This document shows positions 12,512 to 24,934 of a stretch of DNA of 64,000 nt, piece by piece (the first letter of the stretch is position 1; each line of letters opens with the position of its first letter). Origin of the DNA: Eopsaltria australis. Lineage: Eukaryota; Chordata; Aves; Passeriformes; Petroicidae. The DNA lies in contig JAVTVJ010000811.1 in the NCBI GenBank assembly GCA_034509425.1, forward strand, positions 1,054,001 through 1,118,000, in the 5' to 3' direction. Both the position numbers and the translations under genes were made by a program. Below the pieces are notes generated by a model. That model did not search any database. It was not told the origin of the DNA and saw only the letters and a list, made by a program, of their open reading frames with translations.

Positions 12512-12598
12512 GGTATAAAAAGGGGGCGATTTCTGCAATAAAGTGATCTCCTTCAGACGCATAAGGGGTTCTGTGTCACTTTGTTCCCCATTGCTACA
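12512..12598 (+). repeat. Truncated 3' LTR (TATA box to LTR end)
   Basis: These 87 bp align without gaps to 11043-11129 of the 5' LTR, with about 15 differences. The TATA box, AATAAA and terminal CTACA are all kept. The whole U3 upstream of the TATA box is missing, so integrase sequence abuts the LTR directly. Confidence 0.88.
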
Positions 12599-13198
12599 GC
12601 TGGCACTATGGTAGATGGATACAGCAGAAACTAAATAATGCCCTGTTTATTTATGCAAAATATTTTCAAATATTCATAACCCACCTAGCTATGACAGGGA
12701 CTAAGGTGTACTGAGCTGGGGGCAGTCTTGGGAGGTATCTGTTCAGTAACCTTACCCCTTACTGAATGCTATCCTTCAGTGTGAAAGTTTAAAAGTGGGG
12801 CAAAGGAAGGCCATTTTCGTTATGAAGAAGCAAACATATGAGTATCTACAGGAGTGCACAGCTATCTACCAACACTGGAAGTAGGTGGTTTCTTGCTTCC
12901 TTCTTGGAATGCCGTCTTGGATATCTTGCAAAAATGCTGGGCACCTTACCTGATTGGGATAGATAAAGCTCCTTTCTTGACAGAAGTGGAGACAGCTAGC
13001 ACCACGAGGTCAAGGCGAAAAAACCTCAGGGAAAAAACATTTTCTTATGTATGTGAGCTATTCCCTTAATGCATGTGTTCAGACAGGCTTGCCTGAAAGC
13101 ACTTTGGAGCATCATTCCTATAATGCATAATTACTATTGTAAACAGGTTATTTGCGACTATTTCCTGAAGTATGGCTATGATCAGATCATTTTACCTT
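12599..13198. other. 3' flank of the provirus, no gene recognised
   Basis: Ordinary AT-rich sequence. A plus-strand frame at 12854-13069 has no recognisable domain. No sign of env or of another LTR. Confidence 0.5.
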
Positions 13199-13425
13199 GA
13201 GCACAAGACGAGGTCCTGCTGCCACAGACCAAAGCCATGTGCACGAGGCTGAAGCACTTGTTCCCGGCTCGCAGTACTGCGAAGGGGCAGAAGATGGCAG
13301 AAGGAAGCCCTGAACTGTCATCCCACCAGTCCAGGTGGGAAGGCGCTGCCAGCAGCTACTCCGCAGAGGATGAAACAACCACGTCTGACCTCCGTGTGAA
13401 GATGGCTTTTCATCTCGGCGTTTTT
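13199..13425. other. Small CpG-dense patch
   Basis: About eleven CpG dinucleotides occur in roughly 225 bp, while the flanks are nearly CpG-free. This is too short for a classical CpG island. It could be a small unmethylated regulatory element, a piece of a younger or CpG-rich repeat, or an exon. The plus-strand frame 13237-13458 (MCTRLKHLFPARSTAKG...) and its minus shadow are unrecognised. No TATA box or repeat end is seen. Confidence 0.45.
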
Positions 13426-16400
13426 AGAGTGTTTTCTTTGTGTATTATCCTTCAGTAGCAGGGATGAATGATAAAAGTAACAGGAAAACCCACGTTATCA
13501 AGGGCTGATGCAATCAGCAGAATTTTGGGTTTGTTTAATCATGGGATAATCTGCAAACTGAGGGGGAACATAAAATACTTAATCCAGTAATAGACTGGGT
13601 GTGAATTTCTCTTTTCACCCTGTTATTTCATTCTGATTTTGTAGCTATTGCTGAGATCAGATTCTGGTCTTTTATGGCAACCTTTGGAGAGTCATGTTCC
13701 AAAGGACAACAGTCCTCTGAATTCTCAAAAACAGATGAAACACCAGATTTGTATCTCTTGCACAGCTCATTTTGTATGTTTCAGCCAGGTGATTTGTTTA
13801 ATGAGACCTGCATGCACTTTCTGCTTGCAAGGGTTCATTAGCAAACTGGTTCAAACACACCATCAGAGAGAATATCAGCACAGTGCCAGTGCCAGTCCTG
13901 CTTGCCTTCATTCAGTAGTAAGTAAATGCAATATGCAAGCAATTAGTAAGCATTGCAAAGGCAATGCTCCTCCCTCTAGAGTGAATATTTAGTGGAACCA
14001 CAAAACCCTTTCATCCACATGGAATTTTAAAGGGGAGTTACTGGATTTTGACAAAGCTGCAAAGATGAAGACACAAACATTGTTTGATCCTTGAACATCA
14101 GCTGCTTTCTTGTCAGCCACCTTAAATACCTCCTCAAATACCTTAAAATGAGAGCCAGCAGCTAAACTGATCTGTTCTGGAACAGATCCTACAGGCAATG
14201 CCCAAGTGAGAAATGACCACAGATAAAACTCCAAAAATAGCTGTAGGTTGCAGCACAGAGCTACTGAAGAGTGGGTTGATTAGGAAACTCTCCTTTACCT
14301 ACTTCTCTGCTCTTCTCTTTCTCCCCACTTCAATCTACCTGGAATGCCCAGTACTCTGCCATCACTGCTTTTCTGGCAGACTCTTCTTTGCACCCTTTTT
14401 TTGCCTGACAGGTGGAGAGGCCAAGGAGCAGGGCACTTTACTGGCTGCCTCTTTATGGTGTGCCTGCTTCCTGCAGCACCCCGAGGTGATGATAAGTACA
14501 GGCAGCCTGTGTCCCCAGGGCTCTTCATGGAGCTCTGCATCACTGCAAACAGAGCTGTGCTCATAACAGCAGCAAGAACTGAAAACAGAGATGCTCAAAC
14601 TTGGTGGCACTTACACCACATCCCTTTGCACAATCAGATCGGGTTAACCCAGCTGCCCGGACTAAGACAAAGGCTGTGCTTATTTTTTAATTTGTTTTGT
14701 TCAAGAAGGAGCAGCAAGTGGCTACTCACATTTTTAGAGGAACCGAACCTCTTTAATGTGTCTGTCCTCCCTCCCAGGTCCAGGTGACCAAAACAGGAAT
14801 TGCATTGCCTTGGCGCCCTCTCAAAGGCCAGCTTAAGCACAGCACCACCAAGCAGCACTCCCCTGGTGTGCCCACCCAGATTCTGTCTGCTGACACTCTT
14901 GTCCTTGCTCTCACTTCCCTGATAAAGTGTGGTACAAATTGGAGTTGTTTGGGTTGTTAAATAAGACCAGCTGTGTTAATTTTATCTGCACTCAAAACAA
15001 AGCAAAACAAACACACAGAGAAAGGGTTTGACTAGGGGAAAGAGAAGAAGGAAATCAATAGGGAAATAAATAATGGGTTTTAAGCTTCTAAGAGGGTATT
15101 AATGCAGATTAAAGAGCAAACAAAAACTCTGAAGCAAGCTGACCGTGTCCTTTTGAGTGAACATGTGTGGGTTTATACATTCACATATGCCCTACAGGTG
15201 CACTTGCCAGCTATCCAACCAGACTGTTTAAAAAGAATGCATGATTTTCCCCTCCTCTCCCTCAACCCCACCAGACATGTTTACTATGAAAGAAGCTGAA
15301 CGAGTTTGGTCTCTTCCTAATAAAAACTGTTAATAATTATTTCAGGTATATGAAGTTTTGCCATTTTTCTTTTTCTTTTAAGCCAAAAAGGTCCATAAGA
15401 TGTTCTATCAATCTCAGCACTTCAGCCATCACTCTGACTTTTAGACATTGTCAAGAATTTTTTTTTTTGTAGGAAGAAAGTATTACTACTATCTCTTCAA
15501 ATAGTTTCTCTGAGGTTTCTCAGAAAAAATCTTTGAGAATGTTGTTGATACTCTGTGGTGGAGTTAAAACCTGTCATAAGTTGGGTCCTGGAGCAAATTT
15601 GAAGGCCAGCTCATCTTGATGTCTCACATTAGACACCAAGTCTGCCACTCTGTGATTACATGAGTGACCAAAAGAGAGCACAGAAGCCCCTACTGCCCCA
15701 TTTCTCTTGAGACTGGCAAGGAGAATGTCATGTCTATCAGTAAGAATGACTGAGGAGGGGGGCAGCAAGGGAAGTACAGAAAAACTGAACTGCATGCTGG
15801 TGGGACTTAATCCAACCTGGCTCAAAAGCTGGTAGTTTTGATGAGAATGACATGTCCATCAAGTATTTCCCTGTCAGCCGATTTTATGTAAAATCTGTAG
15901 AAGTCCAGGCCCATTTTGCATCAGTAAATTGTCACATTTTGGGGTGGGTCTTATCACAGCACTGAAAGTATTTTCCTTTTTCATAAACCCACAAACTCTA
16001 TTATGACCATTATTGCCAGTAGCACCCATCAGTATCTGGAATATCTGGAGTAGAGTCATTTTGCCATGTAACCAATGCCCAACCTGTTGTAGAAGTGAGA
16101 AAAACAACAAAATTAAGCAAATTATGCTTTTAGTAACCAAAGACTTGGTGATGCCCATGATTTGTCCAGCTGCCTAGACAACAGGAGAAGTCAGAGAGGC
16201 AGAAAGATTTCTTTAAAGGTGTTAGCTCTATCCCATTTGTAGGTGCCCATCTACCAAAAGTTTACCTCTGTGCATCTCTCTCTTCCTCTATGTAATCCTC
16301 ATTCTAACAGTTCACTTCCGTATCTCTGTCAATCATTAATATCTAAGACTGAATCTACTCTCAATTTTTCCCAATTTTTTCACTGCTTTTAACCTCATAC

Positions 16401-19400
16401 TTCCTCCAGCCCATGATCAGGGAAAATTTTAGATTATCTTCCCTCTTTCAGTCACTGTATGAGCCAAGGTCAATGGCTTGCAGCAGCCAGCTAGGGTTCA
16501 TACCAGCATCACATCTTTTTGCCTTTTGTCTGTAATTATCTGGTCTCCACTCATGTTCTAGCATTACTGCTGCCTTAACTTCCATCTAAAACAGCAGGAT
16601 TGGAACCCTGTTCCCAGCTCATTGCTTTGGCTGCATCACCACTCTCCTTGTGTCCTTACAGTGGCTTCACATTTTTGAACACAAGCAACTTACCTTTGCC
16701 TTTAAGATCCTTCACATTTAGCCTCACCCTATCTGTCAAATATATTGGCCTATCAAACTGTCAGCTTCCGCCTGTGATCTGACTAAGCTGACAGCCTTGA
16801 TCACCACTTCTGCTTCTTCCTTAGTCACCTCTATGCTTTCATCTGCCCATCCCCTATGAGAAAGAAATAGTACTATGGAAAACACTAAATTTCACCTCCC
16901 CTGCAGGTTTGTCCATCTGGGGACAGAGAAATAAACTCCATTACTCCCTTCCTGCACTGGCCTAGCAAATGCTAGGCTGGGATTTCAGCGTATCTGCTAA
17001 ACCCTGTTAAATTTGTACTTGTCGCATCCTTTCATCTAACTCGCACTGAGGTGATCTACTACGACTGACATTAACAAGAGCTGCAGCCTTTGCTTCCTGC
17101 CTCTGACCTGCACATCACATGGGAGCTCTCGCTACTTTTAGAAGTGTTAGCAGTGACTGTGAGGAATCTCTCTTTGGAATTGTTAATAAGGAATCCAAGA
17201 CAACTTATTTTTGTAAGGACAGGGAGCCATGTCCATGAAAGGGATTAAGTGCCTAATTTAAAGTTTAGACGGCTAACCTTTGGAAATCAGTAACAAATTA
17301 GGGACTTCATAGAAACTAGACAGCCTCCTCCCTCCAGCCCTTGCAGATATGTTTTTGAGACCTCAAGCCTGAAATGGCTGCAACAGAGAGTGTGGGTGGT
17401 TAGCTCTGCCTACACCAAACTACAGTGCCAGGGTTTCCCTGTAACAGCACCTCTTCCCAGCAAGGGAAGCTCAGTTTCTGGGTCACTGCTGTGTTAGCCT
17501 CTGCTGCTTCATCCTTCTGTCTGTCTTACATGTATTCTCTTTGCCTTCTTATCTCTTCTCCTGCCAGTTAGTGACCATCAGCCCTTGATAATGGCAGTAT
17601 CTTACAGCCATAGTGGTATTCCTGCTTACACTACTGACATGCTGGCCAGTCCCAGCTCGGATTGTCACTCATAACATTCCTCCCTTGCCCTAGTTATGAG
17701 CTAGAAAAGAACAGCTGCATGCCCCCTGCATATGAGCTTTTTCATTATGGTTGCTCAGCTGCCACATCAGGACCTGCCTTTAAGGTAATGACCTGGTCAC
17801 AGACTCTAGCATTGCAACGATTAATTTTTCCGAACAAAGGTGTTTATTCTCAGCTATCATTATTATTCTGCTTGCTTAGGTCTTGGGAACCTCTTTGGGC
17901 TATTGACTTGATGGTCTTTGGGAGAGGTTATGGCATTGGATTGCTCAGGACTTTGAGACAGCTGAAATGGATATTAATGACTAGACTCATTGTTACATAA
18001 TTGCAGAATATCAGGAGGCTGTTACACTCAAGTAGTTTTGGCCACCTCCCCTTCTTTCACAGAAGCCAAAATCTTGTACCTGGACAGTGTTGCCTAACAA
18101 AACTGTTCTCTTTCTGGCCATTTTTCATTTGCTGCTTCTACTACTATGAATTCTTGGCACTGAACCTTAGTGTAACAAGAGTTATGATATGGAGTTAAAT
18201 GACAGAGTTTGGAAGCAGTTTTAACTTTATTAACTCTTAGCCACCAAAGTGGAATGGTGCTATATTTGGACATTTTATTCTTTTGATGTTTCTAGAAATC
18301 CCACTGAAACACTGTTGACTAAAGTTCAGTCACTCATAAAACTTTATAGATCGTTAAAATTTCTGTTTATTCCAGCTCTGAGGGACATGTAGGTCACACT
18401 ATTTTAGATGTTAGTAACTTTTACTCCGTGACAACCAACAAAAATCAGGTCCAAATTAAATCCCAGAGATTTAGTTTGGAGGTTAGTTTTGTCAGTGGAC
18501 AGCCTGGAAAATAAAATTTTGTCCCAAAGAAATCATGTTAACTTATGTTTAATTTCATCTCCCCGAATGCAGACCATGGACCAAAAGTCAGATAGATGGG
18601 AATCCTTGTGGTGTTCTCAATTCATTATAGGAGGAGATACTTTTTAAATCTAAAACACTAAGTTGAATTCATTTATTTCACTTTCCATTTCATAGGGCCT
18701 TGTACCCTGATTTCTCACGTTGAACACACACAGGCTTACTCTGGTCCCATTTTGGATGAACCAAATCCCTGAAAATCAAAACCTTTGAAATTTCTGGATT
18801 GCAAGTATTGTTCAAATAAATGCATAAACTGTGTTGTGCTGTTATGGCAAAAAGATCTATCACATGCCTTGTGGGTTGTTTGGACAACCCCAACAGGGTT
18901 CTTCAGTCCAACAAACATTTTTCAGCAGAATATCCTGAGAAGGAAAATCTGACTTCAACAAAGGGATCCATGATAGGACAGTGAATTTAATCATTGTGAC
19001 TTCTCTTGCATTATGTTGTGTCTATTTGCCCCTTTTGCTCCCTATCCATAATTGTATGTCAGTTTGTTTGCTCCTGTTTCCCATACTCCTCTGGTATACT
19101 TCCTTCCATATCTATTCAGACCTGTGCCAGGGCAGCATTTTGACACTAACCTGCAGCCTGTGAACTGCCTCAGGAGATTTTAGCTTGTGCTTAACTGAAA
19201 TGAATTTTTCTGATCAGGATTCTCAAACATTGAAATGCTGGAAAATATTCAGATAGAAGTATCGGGTAATTTTCCTCAGACTTCTGCTGTCTTGGTACAA
19301 GTGTTTCAGGGTAGTTATTTTTAGTTGCTATCTGCATTGTAAAACTGAAAAGTGCCAATGATTTTCCCATGCCAAATCCTCTTCCTGGTCAGAGTGCTCT

Positions 19401-20571
19401 TTTCCTGTTTCAGGTTTCAGTGATGACTAAGACCACAGACAAATCTTCAGCTACTCTGAGGTCAAAAGGATCTCATTTGGAATCTCTAACATTTAGCATG
19501 CTCTGTTGATGCTGCAGCTCTCTGTAGAAAGCTTCTTAAAGCTTTGCATAGTAAATGAGAGATTTACACACTGTCTGTAACTCACCCATTTCAAAAGATC
19601 TGCTTCTCAGTTCGAGAGCTGCATAAATACATATTTTTCCTTTCTTATAGGATTACTTTAGAACAAACACATTGTGTTATGATCGGTAATTAAATCAATA
19701 AATCTCTGAAACAATTCACAGCTTTTTGATTTATTTCAATGGTCAGTGCAACATCTTGTGCTCACATGGAGCTCTTTGAAAATTATATATGGCTATGTTG
19801 ACAAGTTAATTTTTTCCATTCCATCTCTTTCTCACTTCCTAATGAGACTGAAGACTGCATATAGTTCAAATATTTTTTCATAATGTACTTTCTGGAGTAC
19901 TTAGCACTTATGTTTCTTATCAGCTTTTGTTTTGAGTAATGAATTAGCACTTCAACTCCGAAATCCTTCTGACAAGAACTTGAATGTACATGTATTTTCT
20001 CAAGTATCACAAATAACACATGCAAATGTGCCCACAATGTACATGTGTGCTCATCAAGGAGGGGAAGGAAGGTCTATCAAAACATTCAGATCTTCATTTC
20101 AGGCAGGCATGCTGAAGTTTGGATGTTTGTTCAAAGTCTATCCAAATGTATCTGAATCTTTTGGCTTTGGAAATCAATCGGAAATCTTGCAAGGTCAAAC
20201 TTTCTCATGAGATTACTTCTAATACCTCTTCAGCTTCAGTCAGGCCAATAATAATACCACAAAATGCTCTCTTGTCCCCTTTTTCTCCCAGCAGAAAATG
20301 GAAAAGATGAGGAATGTGAAAATTAAACAATTAATCAAATTTTTTCCAACCCTCAGGAAAAGGCTTGGTTCAGTTCAAGTTTGGTGTTTTTTTACAAGGT
20401 TTCAGGTTTGCTCTTGTTTTACACAAACTTGCTCAGAGAACCCAAGTCTGTAGGTGAATTGCATTAATTCTCATGGTCAGAACTGCTCCTGTTAGCTTTA
20501 ATGGGCTTAATAACAGCTTCACAGTCTTTCAGTTTCAGAGTACATTGTTTACTAGGGATTTCTATCCTTAC
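13426..20571. other. Long non-coding stretch
   Basis: About 7 kb of mostly AT-rich sequence. Around 14200-14880 several overlapping frames lie on both strands (up to 147 codons), which fits locally higher GC rather than coding. An open plus-strand run at 19932-20210 has a fair acceptor at 20101 but no matching donor. No repeat ends, RNA genes or microsatellites of note. Confidence 0.5.
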
Positions 20572-20638
20572 ATGCAATCGCATTCCCAGTTTTTTCCCAC
20601 TTCCTGATATTATGGGGTACTTTTTCTCAACAACTCTC
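20572..20638 (-). other. Exon-like segment, 67 nt
   Basis: On the minus strand an acceptor ending TTATGTGTCAG and a donor CAT/GTAAGG bracket 67 nt. Only one frame is open (needs two bases from the previous exon, ends in phase 0), reading RVVEKKYPIISGSGKKLG then MRLH. Basic and glycine-rich, it looks protein-like but is not recognised. It could be a distal exon of the minus-strand gene suggested at 39-45 kb, though no direct phase-compatible join was found. It could equally be a decoy. Confidence 0.22.
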
Positions 20639-23108
20639 CTGACACATAAGGAAAACACTGATCTATAAATCTATTTTAACTGTGCAGAGGCGTAGTCAAG
20701 CCTATACATCACACACATTAGACTGGGCTGATGTGGAATTTAATGTGATACAGACACACTGTTCAGGGATGTTGTACATCAATGTACCATAGATGTTTCT
20801 GACCCAGTGATGATTTCCTGAAACACCATCTTCTGCTGAGAAGGAATTCCAGGAACACTTCTGCTTTGATCCTGATACTGCAACGATCTTCAGAACTTTC
20901 CTGAGTTCCTGAAGTTCTTTTCGGTTTCTAAAGCCTATATTTCATGCAGATTAGGAGCAGTTTTAGAAGATTCATCCAAAAAAAGTCTTAGGATGACTGT
21001 GAACTGTTACCTCAAAGTTGCATGTAAACAAATCATACTGTAAAAAATAACATAACATAACATAACATAACAACATAAATAATATTATTAGTATGGAAAT
21101 ACAATTCTCTCTTGTAACTAAGGAAGATTTTATATAGCTGCTGGTTATCACAGGATAATGGAGACATCAAATATAAGGTTTCCAGGTGGAAATTTTTTGC
21201 CTCTCTTAATTCTTCACTACTAAGTGAAATGTAAAGGATGTTGTTCCAAAATTAAGTTTTTGCCAAAAAGCTCTGTAACGAAAATAGAATTAACATGCTC
21301 TTTTTGACCACTTCACAAGAAAGGAAGTTAAAACCATGAAATTGCACAAATTTTATTATTGGATTGTTTGGTTTTCTCTGTAAAAAAGTTCATGATACAA
21401 TAGATGAAAGGTCTGGAATAATTAAGAAAAAAGACTACAGTTGCAAGTATAAATTTGGATTTTCTCATTGTTTTAACAAGTGTGAGAATGCCAAACTTGC
21501 ACTTCTGAAGGTGTCCATGTAGCAATATGCAAAATATAATTACTTTTCTTTTAGGTTTTAATGATATTTTTTTTCATTTTCCCACTGGGACTGAAAATTA
21601 ATTACAAAGAGTTCCATGTTTCCCAGTCATCTTGCTTTGTTCTGAACACTACTGTTAATTTCATCTGGAGCTTGATGATTTAGTTCTTTATAAGTCCTCT
21701 CTACACAGAAAAACATACACACACTGTAAAAAAAAAAAATTAAAAGGATTTATCCCAACAAGAAGGCTTCACTTTTCCAAGAGATCTGTTGAATAGAAGG
21801 TGTTTTGGACACTCATGATGCAATTAAAATTACTCATTGTAGTGAAGTCAATAGCTGCCATGAGGCAAGTAACTTTACTGGGATTAGTCCCAGTTGCATT
21901 TCAATTCAGCTCCTAAATTTCAGCTGTACTGAATTATTCCTGGTTAGACAAAGGAATAAAGTTATGGGAAAATATGGAGGGATAATATTATTTCAGCAGT
22001 CTGGAGAGATGTCCATCATTTGTTTTAAAGGCTACATAGATGAATTTACTCAACATTTTCAAAGGCTTGAGTTTATTTTTTAATGCTGTTCTAACTTGTC
22101 TTCACCATTTTTCCTCTGTTCCCAAATTGCCACCAAATGGCAATATTGAGTGAGACTTCAGTTTCAGTCAGAAAGACCAACAAAAACTCACATCCCGCTA
22201 AAATTGGTCTTACCGTGCAAACCAGTTCAAGTGCACTTCTTGGTGTTCCAAGTGTAATAGGGTGGATTTGAGATATTTTGAGCTATGTTTATGCTCATAA
22301 AACAATTACAGTCAGGACATCAGTTTGAACTATTTCCCAGGATGATCTGTTAAATACAATTGTCAGAACAATTCCCAGTTTTGACAAGAGGCAATTAATA
22401 CTCTCCCAAATAATGCCAAGGGGTTAGCACAGGGCAGAGACTTTTCCCAGGAGGAGTATAGACAAGGTTGTCCTGTTCTGAGAAGGAAACATTTTTAGCA
22501 ATTGCAAAGTCTGCCACGACACTTGTCCCTGAGATTGACATCTGTTCCATTTCCTGTGCTGTAGGGGTCAACTGTCCATTTGTAGGGCAGGGAGTTCATG
22601 TGCCTGCTCAATGCAGTGGTCAGTGCAGCCAAATGTGAAACTTAAGTGAGTTGCCATGAAGAGAGCAAAATCTTGAACTGCATTGTCTACCAGCAAGGAC
22701 CAAGATGCATCTGAATTGGACGTGTTTGGAAGAGTAGTGGCAGGTTCTTTACATATCAGTTGCTTGACAAATGATCTAAGTATCTTCCCTTATGTCCAAG
22801 AACACAAATTCGATCATAGCAGATTAATCTTGACCTGATGGAAATGGGATTTCTTGCATATGAAAAACAAATCTGATACTACTTTTATACTTAAAACTAA
22901 ACAGTATCTATGTAGAGGAGAATGAAATTACATAAGACAGCAAATAAGAAGTTGAATTCCTCATGGGACTATTTTTTTTATCCTGAAGACTGGCATAATC
23001 TCTCTGTTATATTGTGTTAAACAGTTATAAAATTCTTCTTCCAGTAGTTTGTGCATTCCTTGGCCACAATAAATAATTCTTTTTCTCTCTTTCTTATTTT
23101 TCTTTAAG
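20639..23108. other. Non-coding stretch with a short CATAA repeat
   Basis: Unique AT-rich sequence. The only clear structure is the pentanucleotide repeat at 21047-21081. The open frame on the plus strand at 21805-22083 has no domain. Confidence 0.5.
21047..21081. repeat. (CATAA)n pentanucleotide repeat
   Basis: Four exact CATAA units at 21051-21070 with partial units on both sides. Short microsatellite. Confidence 0.85.
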
Positions 23109-23177
23109 GGAATTTAATCATTATGAGTGGTTCCAGATTTGTAGCACTGGAAAATGAGGACTTCAGCTTTATGGAAG
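23109..23177 (+). CDS. Candidate exon 1 of a plus-strand pair, 69 nt
   Basis: A long pyrimidine tract ending TTTTCTTTAAG is followed by 69 nt and the donor GAAG/GTAAGC. Only one frame is open through the exon, reading NLIIMSGSRFVALENEDF then SFME. It needs one base from an upstream exon and leaves one base (G). The internal ATG could instead be a start, giving MSGSRFVALENEDFSFME. Length divisible by three and phase 1-1 match the next candidate exon 222 bp downstream. I do not recognise the protein. Confidence 0.3.
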
Positions 23178-23399
23178 GTAAGCCAGTGGGTAGCAAGAAT
23201 GCAAATATATTCATGATGCACTTCCACTTTTTAGTTTCACAAGAAAAAAATACTCTCTGGGGCATTCTGTTTTTCACACTTCATTAAGAGCTTCTACTAT
23301 GCTCTGAAATACATCTTTTTATGTGTATAAGTGTGTGACAGAGTAGAGGATGGAAATATTTATGCACCCTTTTCTTAGAGTTTCCTTTTGTTTCTTCAG

Positions 23400-23498
23400 T
23401 CAGAATGAGTGGTTGGACAGCAGAGGAGTTGTCTCCCCAAACCATCGGCTCTCACTATTTGGTGTTCAGGGAGTTGCACCAAAATCAAAAGATTACAG
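23400..23498 (+). CDS. Candidate exon 2 of a plus-strand pair, 99 nt
   Basis: A strong acceptor (CCTTTTGTTTCTTCAG) and a usable donor (TTACAG/GTAGAG) bracket 99 nt. Two frames are open. The one in phase with the preceding candidate exon reads VRMSGWTAEELSPQTIGS followed by HYLVFRELHQNQKIT. The alternative reads QNEWLDSRGVVSPNHRLSLF and would not join to it. Both are protein-like, so the frame is not settled. The minus strand also carries a 77-codon open frame over the same bases, which lowers confidence. Confidence 0.28.
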
Positions 23499-24934
23499 GT
23501 AGAGAAACCATGGGAACTCAGCATTAGTCCCCAGATCAGATTGCAGGCAGGCTTTCTGCCACCAGGAGGGTCTGTCTGTTCTTCCCTGGAACTTCCCCTC
23601 CTGATTCTTCCTGGGAACCTGCGCCACAAAAATGGGAGGCAACTCTATGAGCCATGACAATACCGGTATCCACCAGCTACTAAGCATTCAAACAATGGCT
23701 CAAATGGATCAACTAGCAGTCCTTATTTCATAGTCATCTGTCCTCAAACCAGCTGCACAGAAGGACAGGAGGGAGGGCTGGAGCTGAAAACAGAGGACAG
23801 TACAGCACAGCTGGCACTCTTGTCTCTGCACATGGAGTACAGCATGTATGGCTGCCTGGATCTTATAGCAGGAACTGTACCAAACTGCATCAGGAAAACT
23901 GAAATTTATGTGATGGGAACAAAATGCACAAATTTAAGAGCTGGACTAGAACCAGTTACATATTTCACTGGGTAATGTCAATGATAAATTACCAGATTTG
24001 GTAACTAGATTTTATAGAAGTATGAATCTTGTATGCGTCCAGAAGAGAAGATTTAAAGTGAAATGGGATACAATGTGGTAGGAAAGAATTCCAAATGGCT
24101 GCCACTAGTAAAAACACAGTTTGAATCTGTTGTCTAAGCAGAAACATGCAATTTTCCAGGGTATAAATAGAGTTGGTGAATTTCTGTGTCGACAGAAGGG
24201 CAAAAATGGTTTAAGGTAAGTTAATAGAAAGGCCATAGTTCAGTGCCAATCATTTCAAGTCAGAGTTCTCTGACTGCATATCAAATGTATACAGACTGCT
24301 CTAGTTTCAAGCTAATTGGCTTGGGATTTTCCAGTGCTCTCTACTGCTTGATCGGGAGCACATGAGACCATAGAAGTGTCAAAGGATATCACTGGCAATA
24401 TCCCAGTAGCAAATCTTTCCTCTTTTCTTGCATGGTCCATTTAATTGAATACTCGTATCAGTGGCAGATTCATTGCAAAACACATTTTTCATTTTTATAT
24501 CCTTTTTATGAAAGCTGTAAAGTTATATGCTTAAAAGACTTTGGCTAAAAAATTATGTGAAAATGGATAACATTTATTTTTCCTAAGCTTGGGGTGGAGT
24601 AAGCAGTTCACATCTATGAATATCCCTGAATGCAATGTATTTTTATTAACATTTCTACTTACAAGCTATTACCACATGTCTAATTTAAAATACACTTTTG
24701 CAAGATTAAATTCAAAATACCTGCTATCTCTATGTATATGAGGAGATCCAACAATTCATACAAGATACATTAGGGAAGACTGAAAAAAAGGCTGGCTGAT
24801 GACTTGTTTTTCCATATTTTACCTCTTTATGCAACCTGAGGATATCTTAAATACATTACAGAGGCATTCTGCCCACCAATGGGTGTTTAGAATAATGGCA
24901 TTATGTGAAGTGGTCCAAGCTGACAAAACAATCA
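23499..24934. other. Non-coding stretch downstream of the exon pair
   Basis: Unique sequence with no recognised element. A fair acceptor and donor at about 24163-24218 enclose an open run, but joining it to the candidate exon at 23498 gives an immediate stop, so I do not call it. Confidence 0.45.

Larger units (their letters stand above)
10897..12598 (+). mobile_element. Degraded class II (ERVK-like) endogenous retrovirus
   Basis: A provirus of about 1.7 kb in plus orientation: complete-looking 5' LTR, primer-binding-like site, start of gag, remnant of pol (RNase H plus the first part of integrase) and a truncated 3' LTR. The matrix-type gag start and the RNase H and integrase motifs (TDSSYA, SHTGLPG, FHQNA, WQTDVTH) point to the betaretrovirus-like class. 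Protease, nearly all of reverse transcriptase, the rest of gag, env and the 3' U3 are missing. The two LTR copies differ at about 15 of 87 comparable positions, so by eye this is an old insertion. The 6 bases before the 5' LTR (GGAGGC) and after the 3' LTR (GCTGGC) match at 4 of 6, a possible decayed target-site duplication. The element cannot encode a functional virus. Confidence 0.88.

Noticed and set aside
14213..14858. Cluster of overlapping frames on both strands
   Set aside because: Mutually overlapping and none recognisable; explained by local GC content.
24163..24218. Possible third exon of the plus-strand pair
   Set aside because: In the phase required by the upstream exons it hits TAG after two codons.
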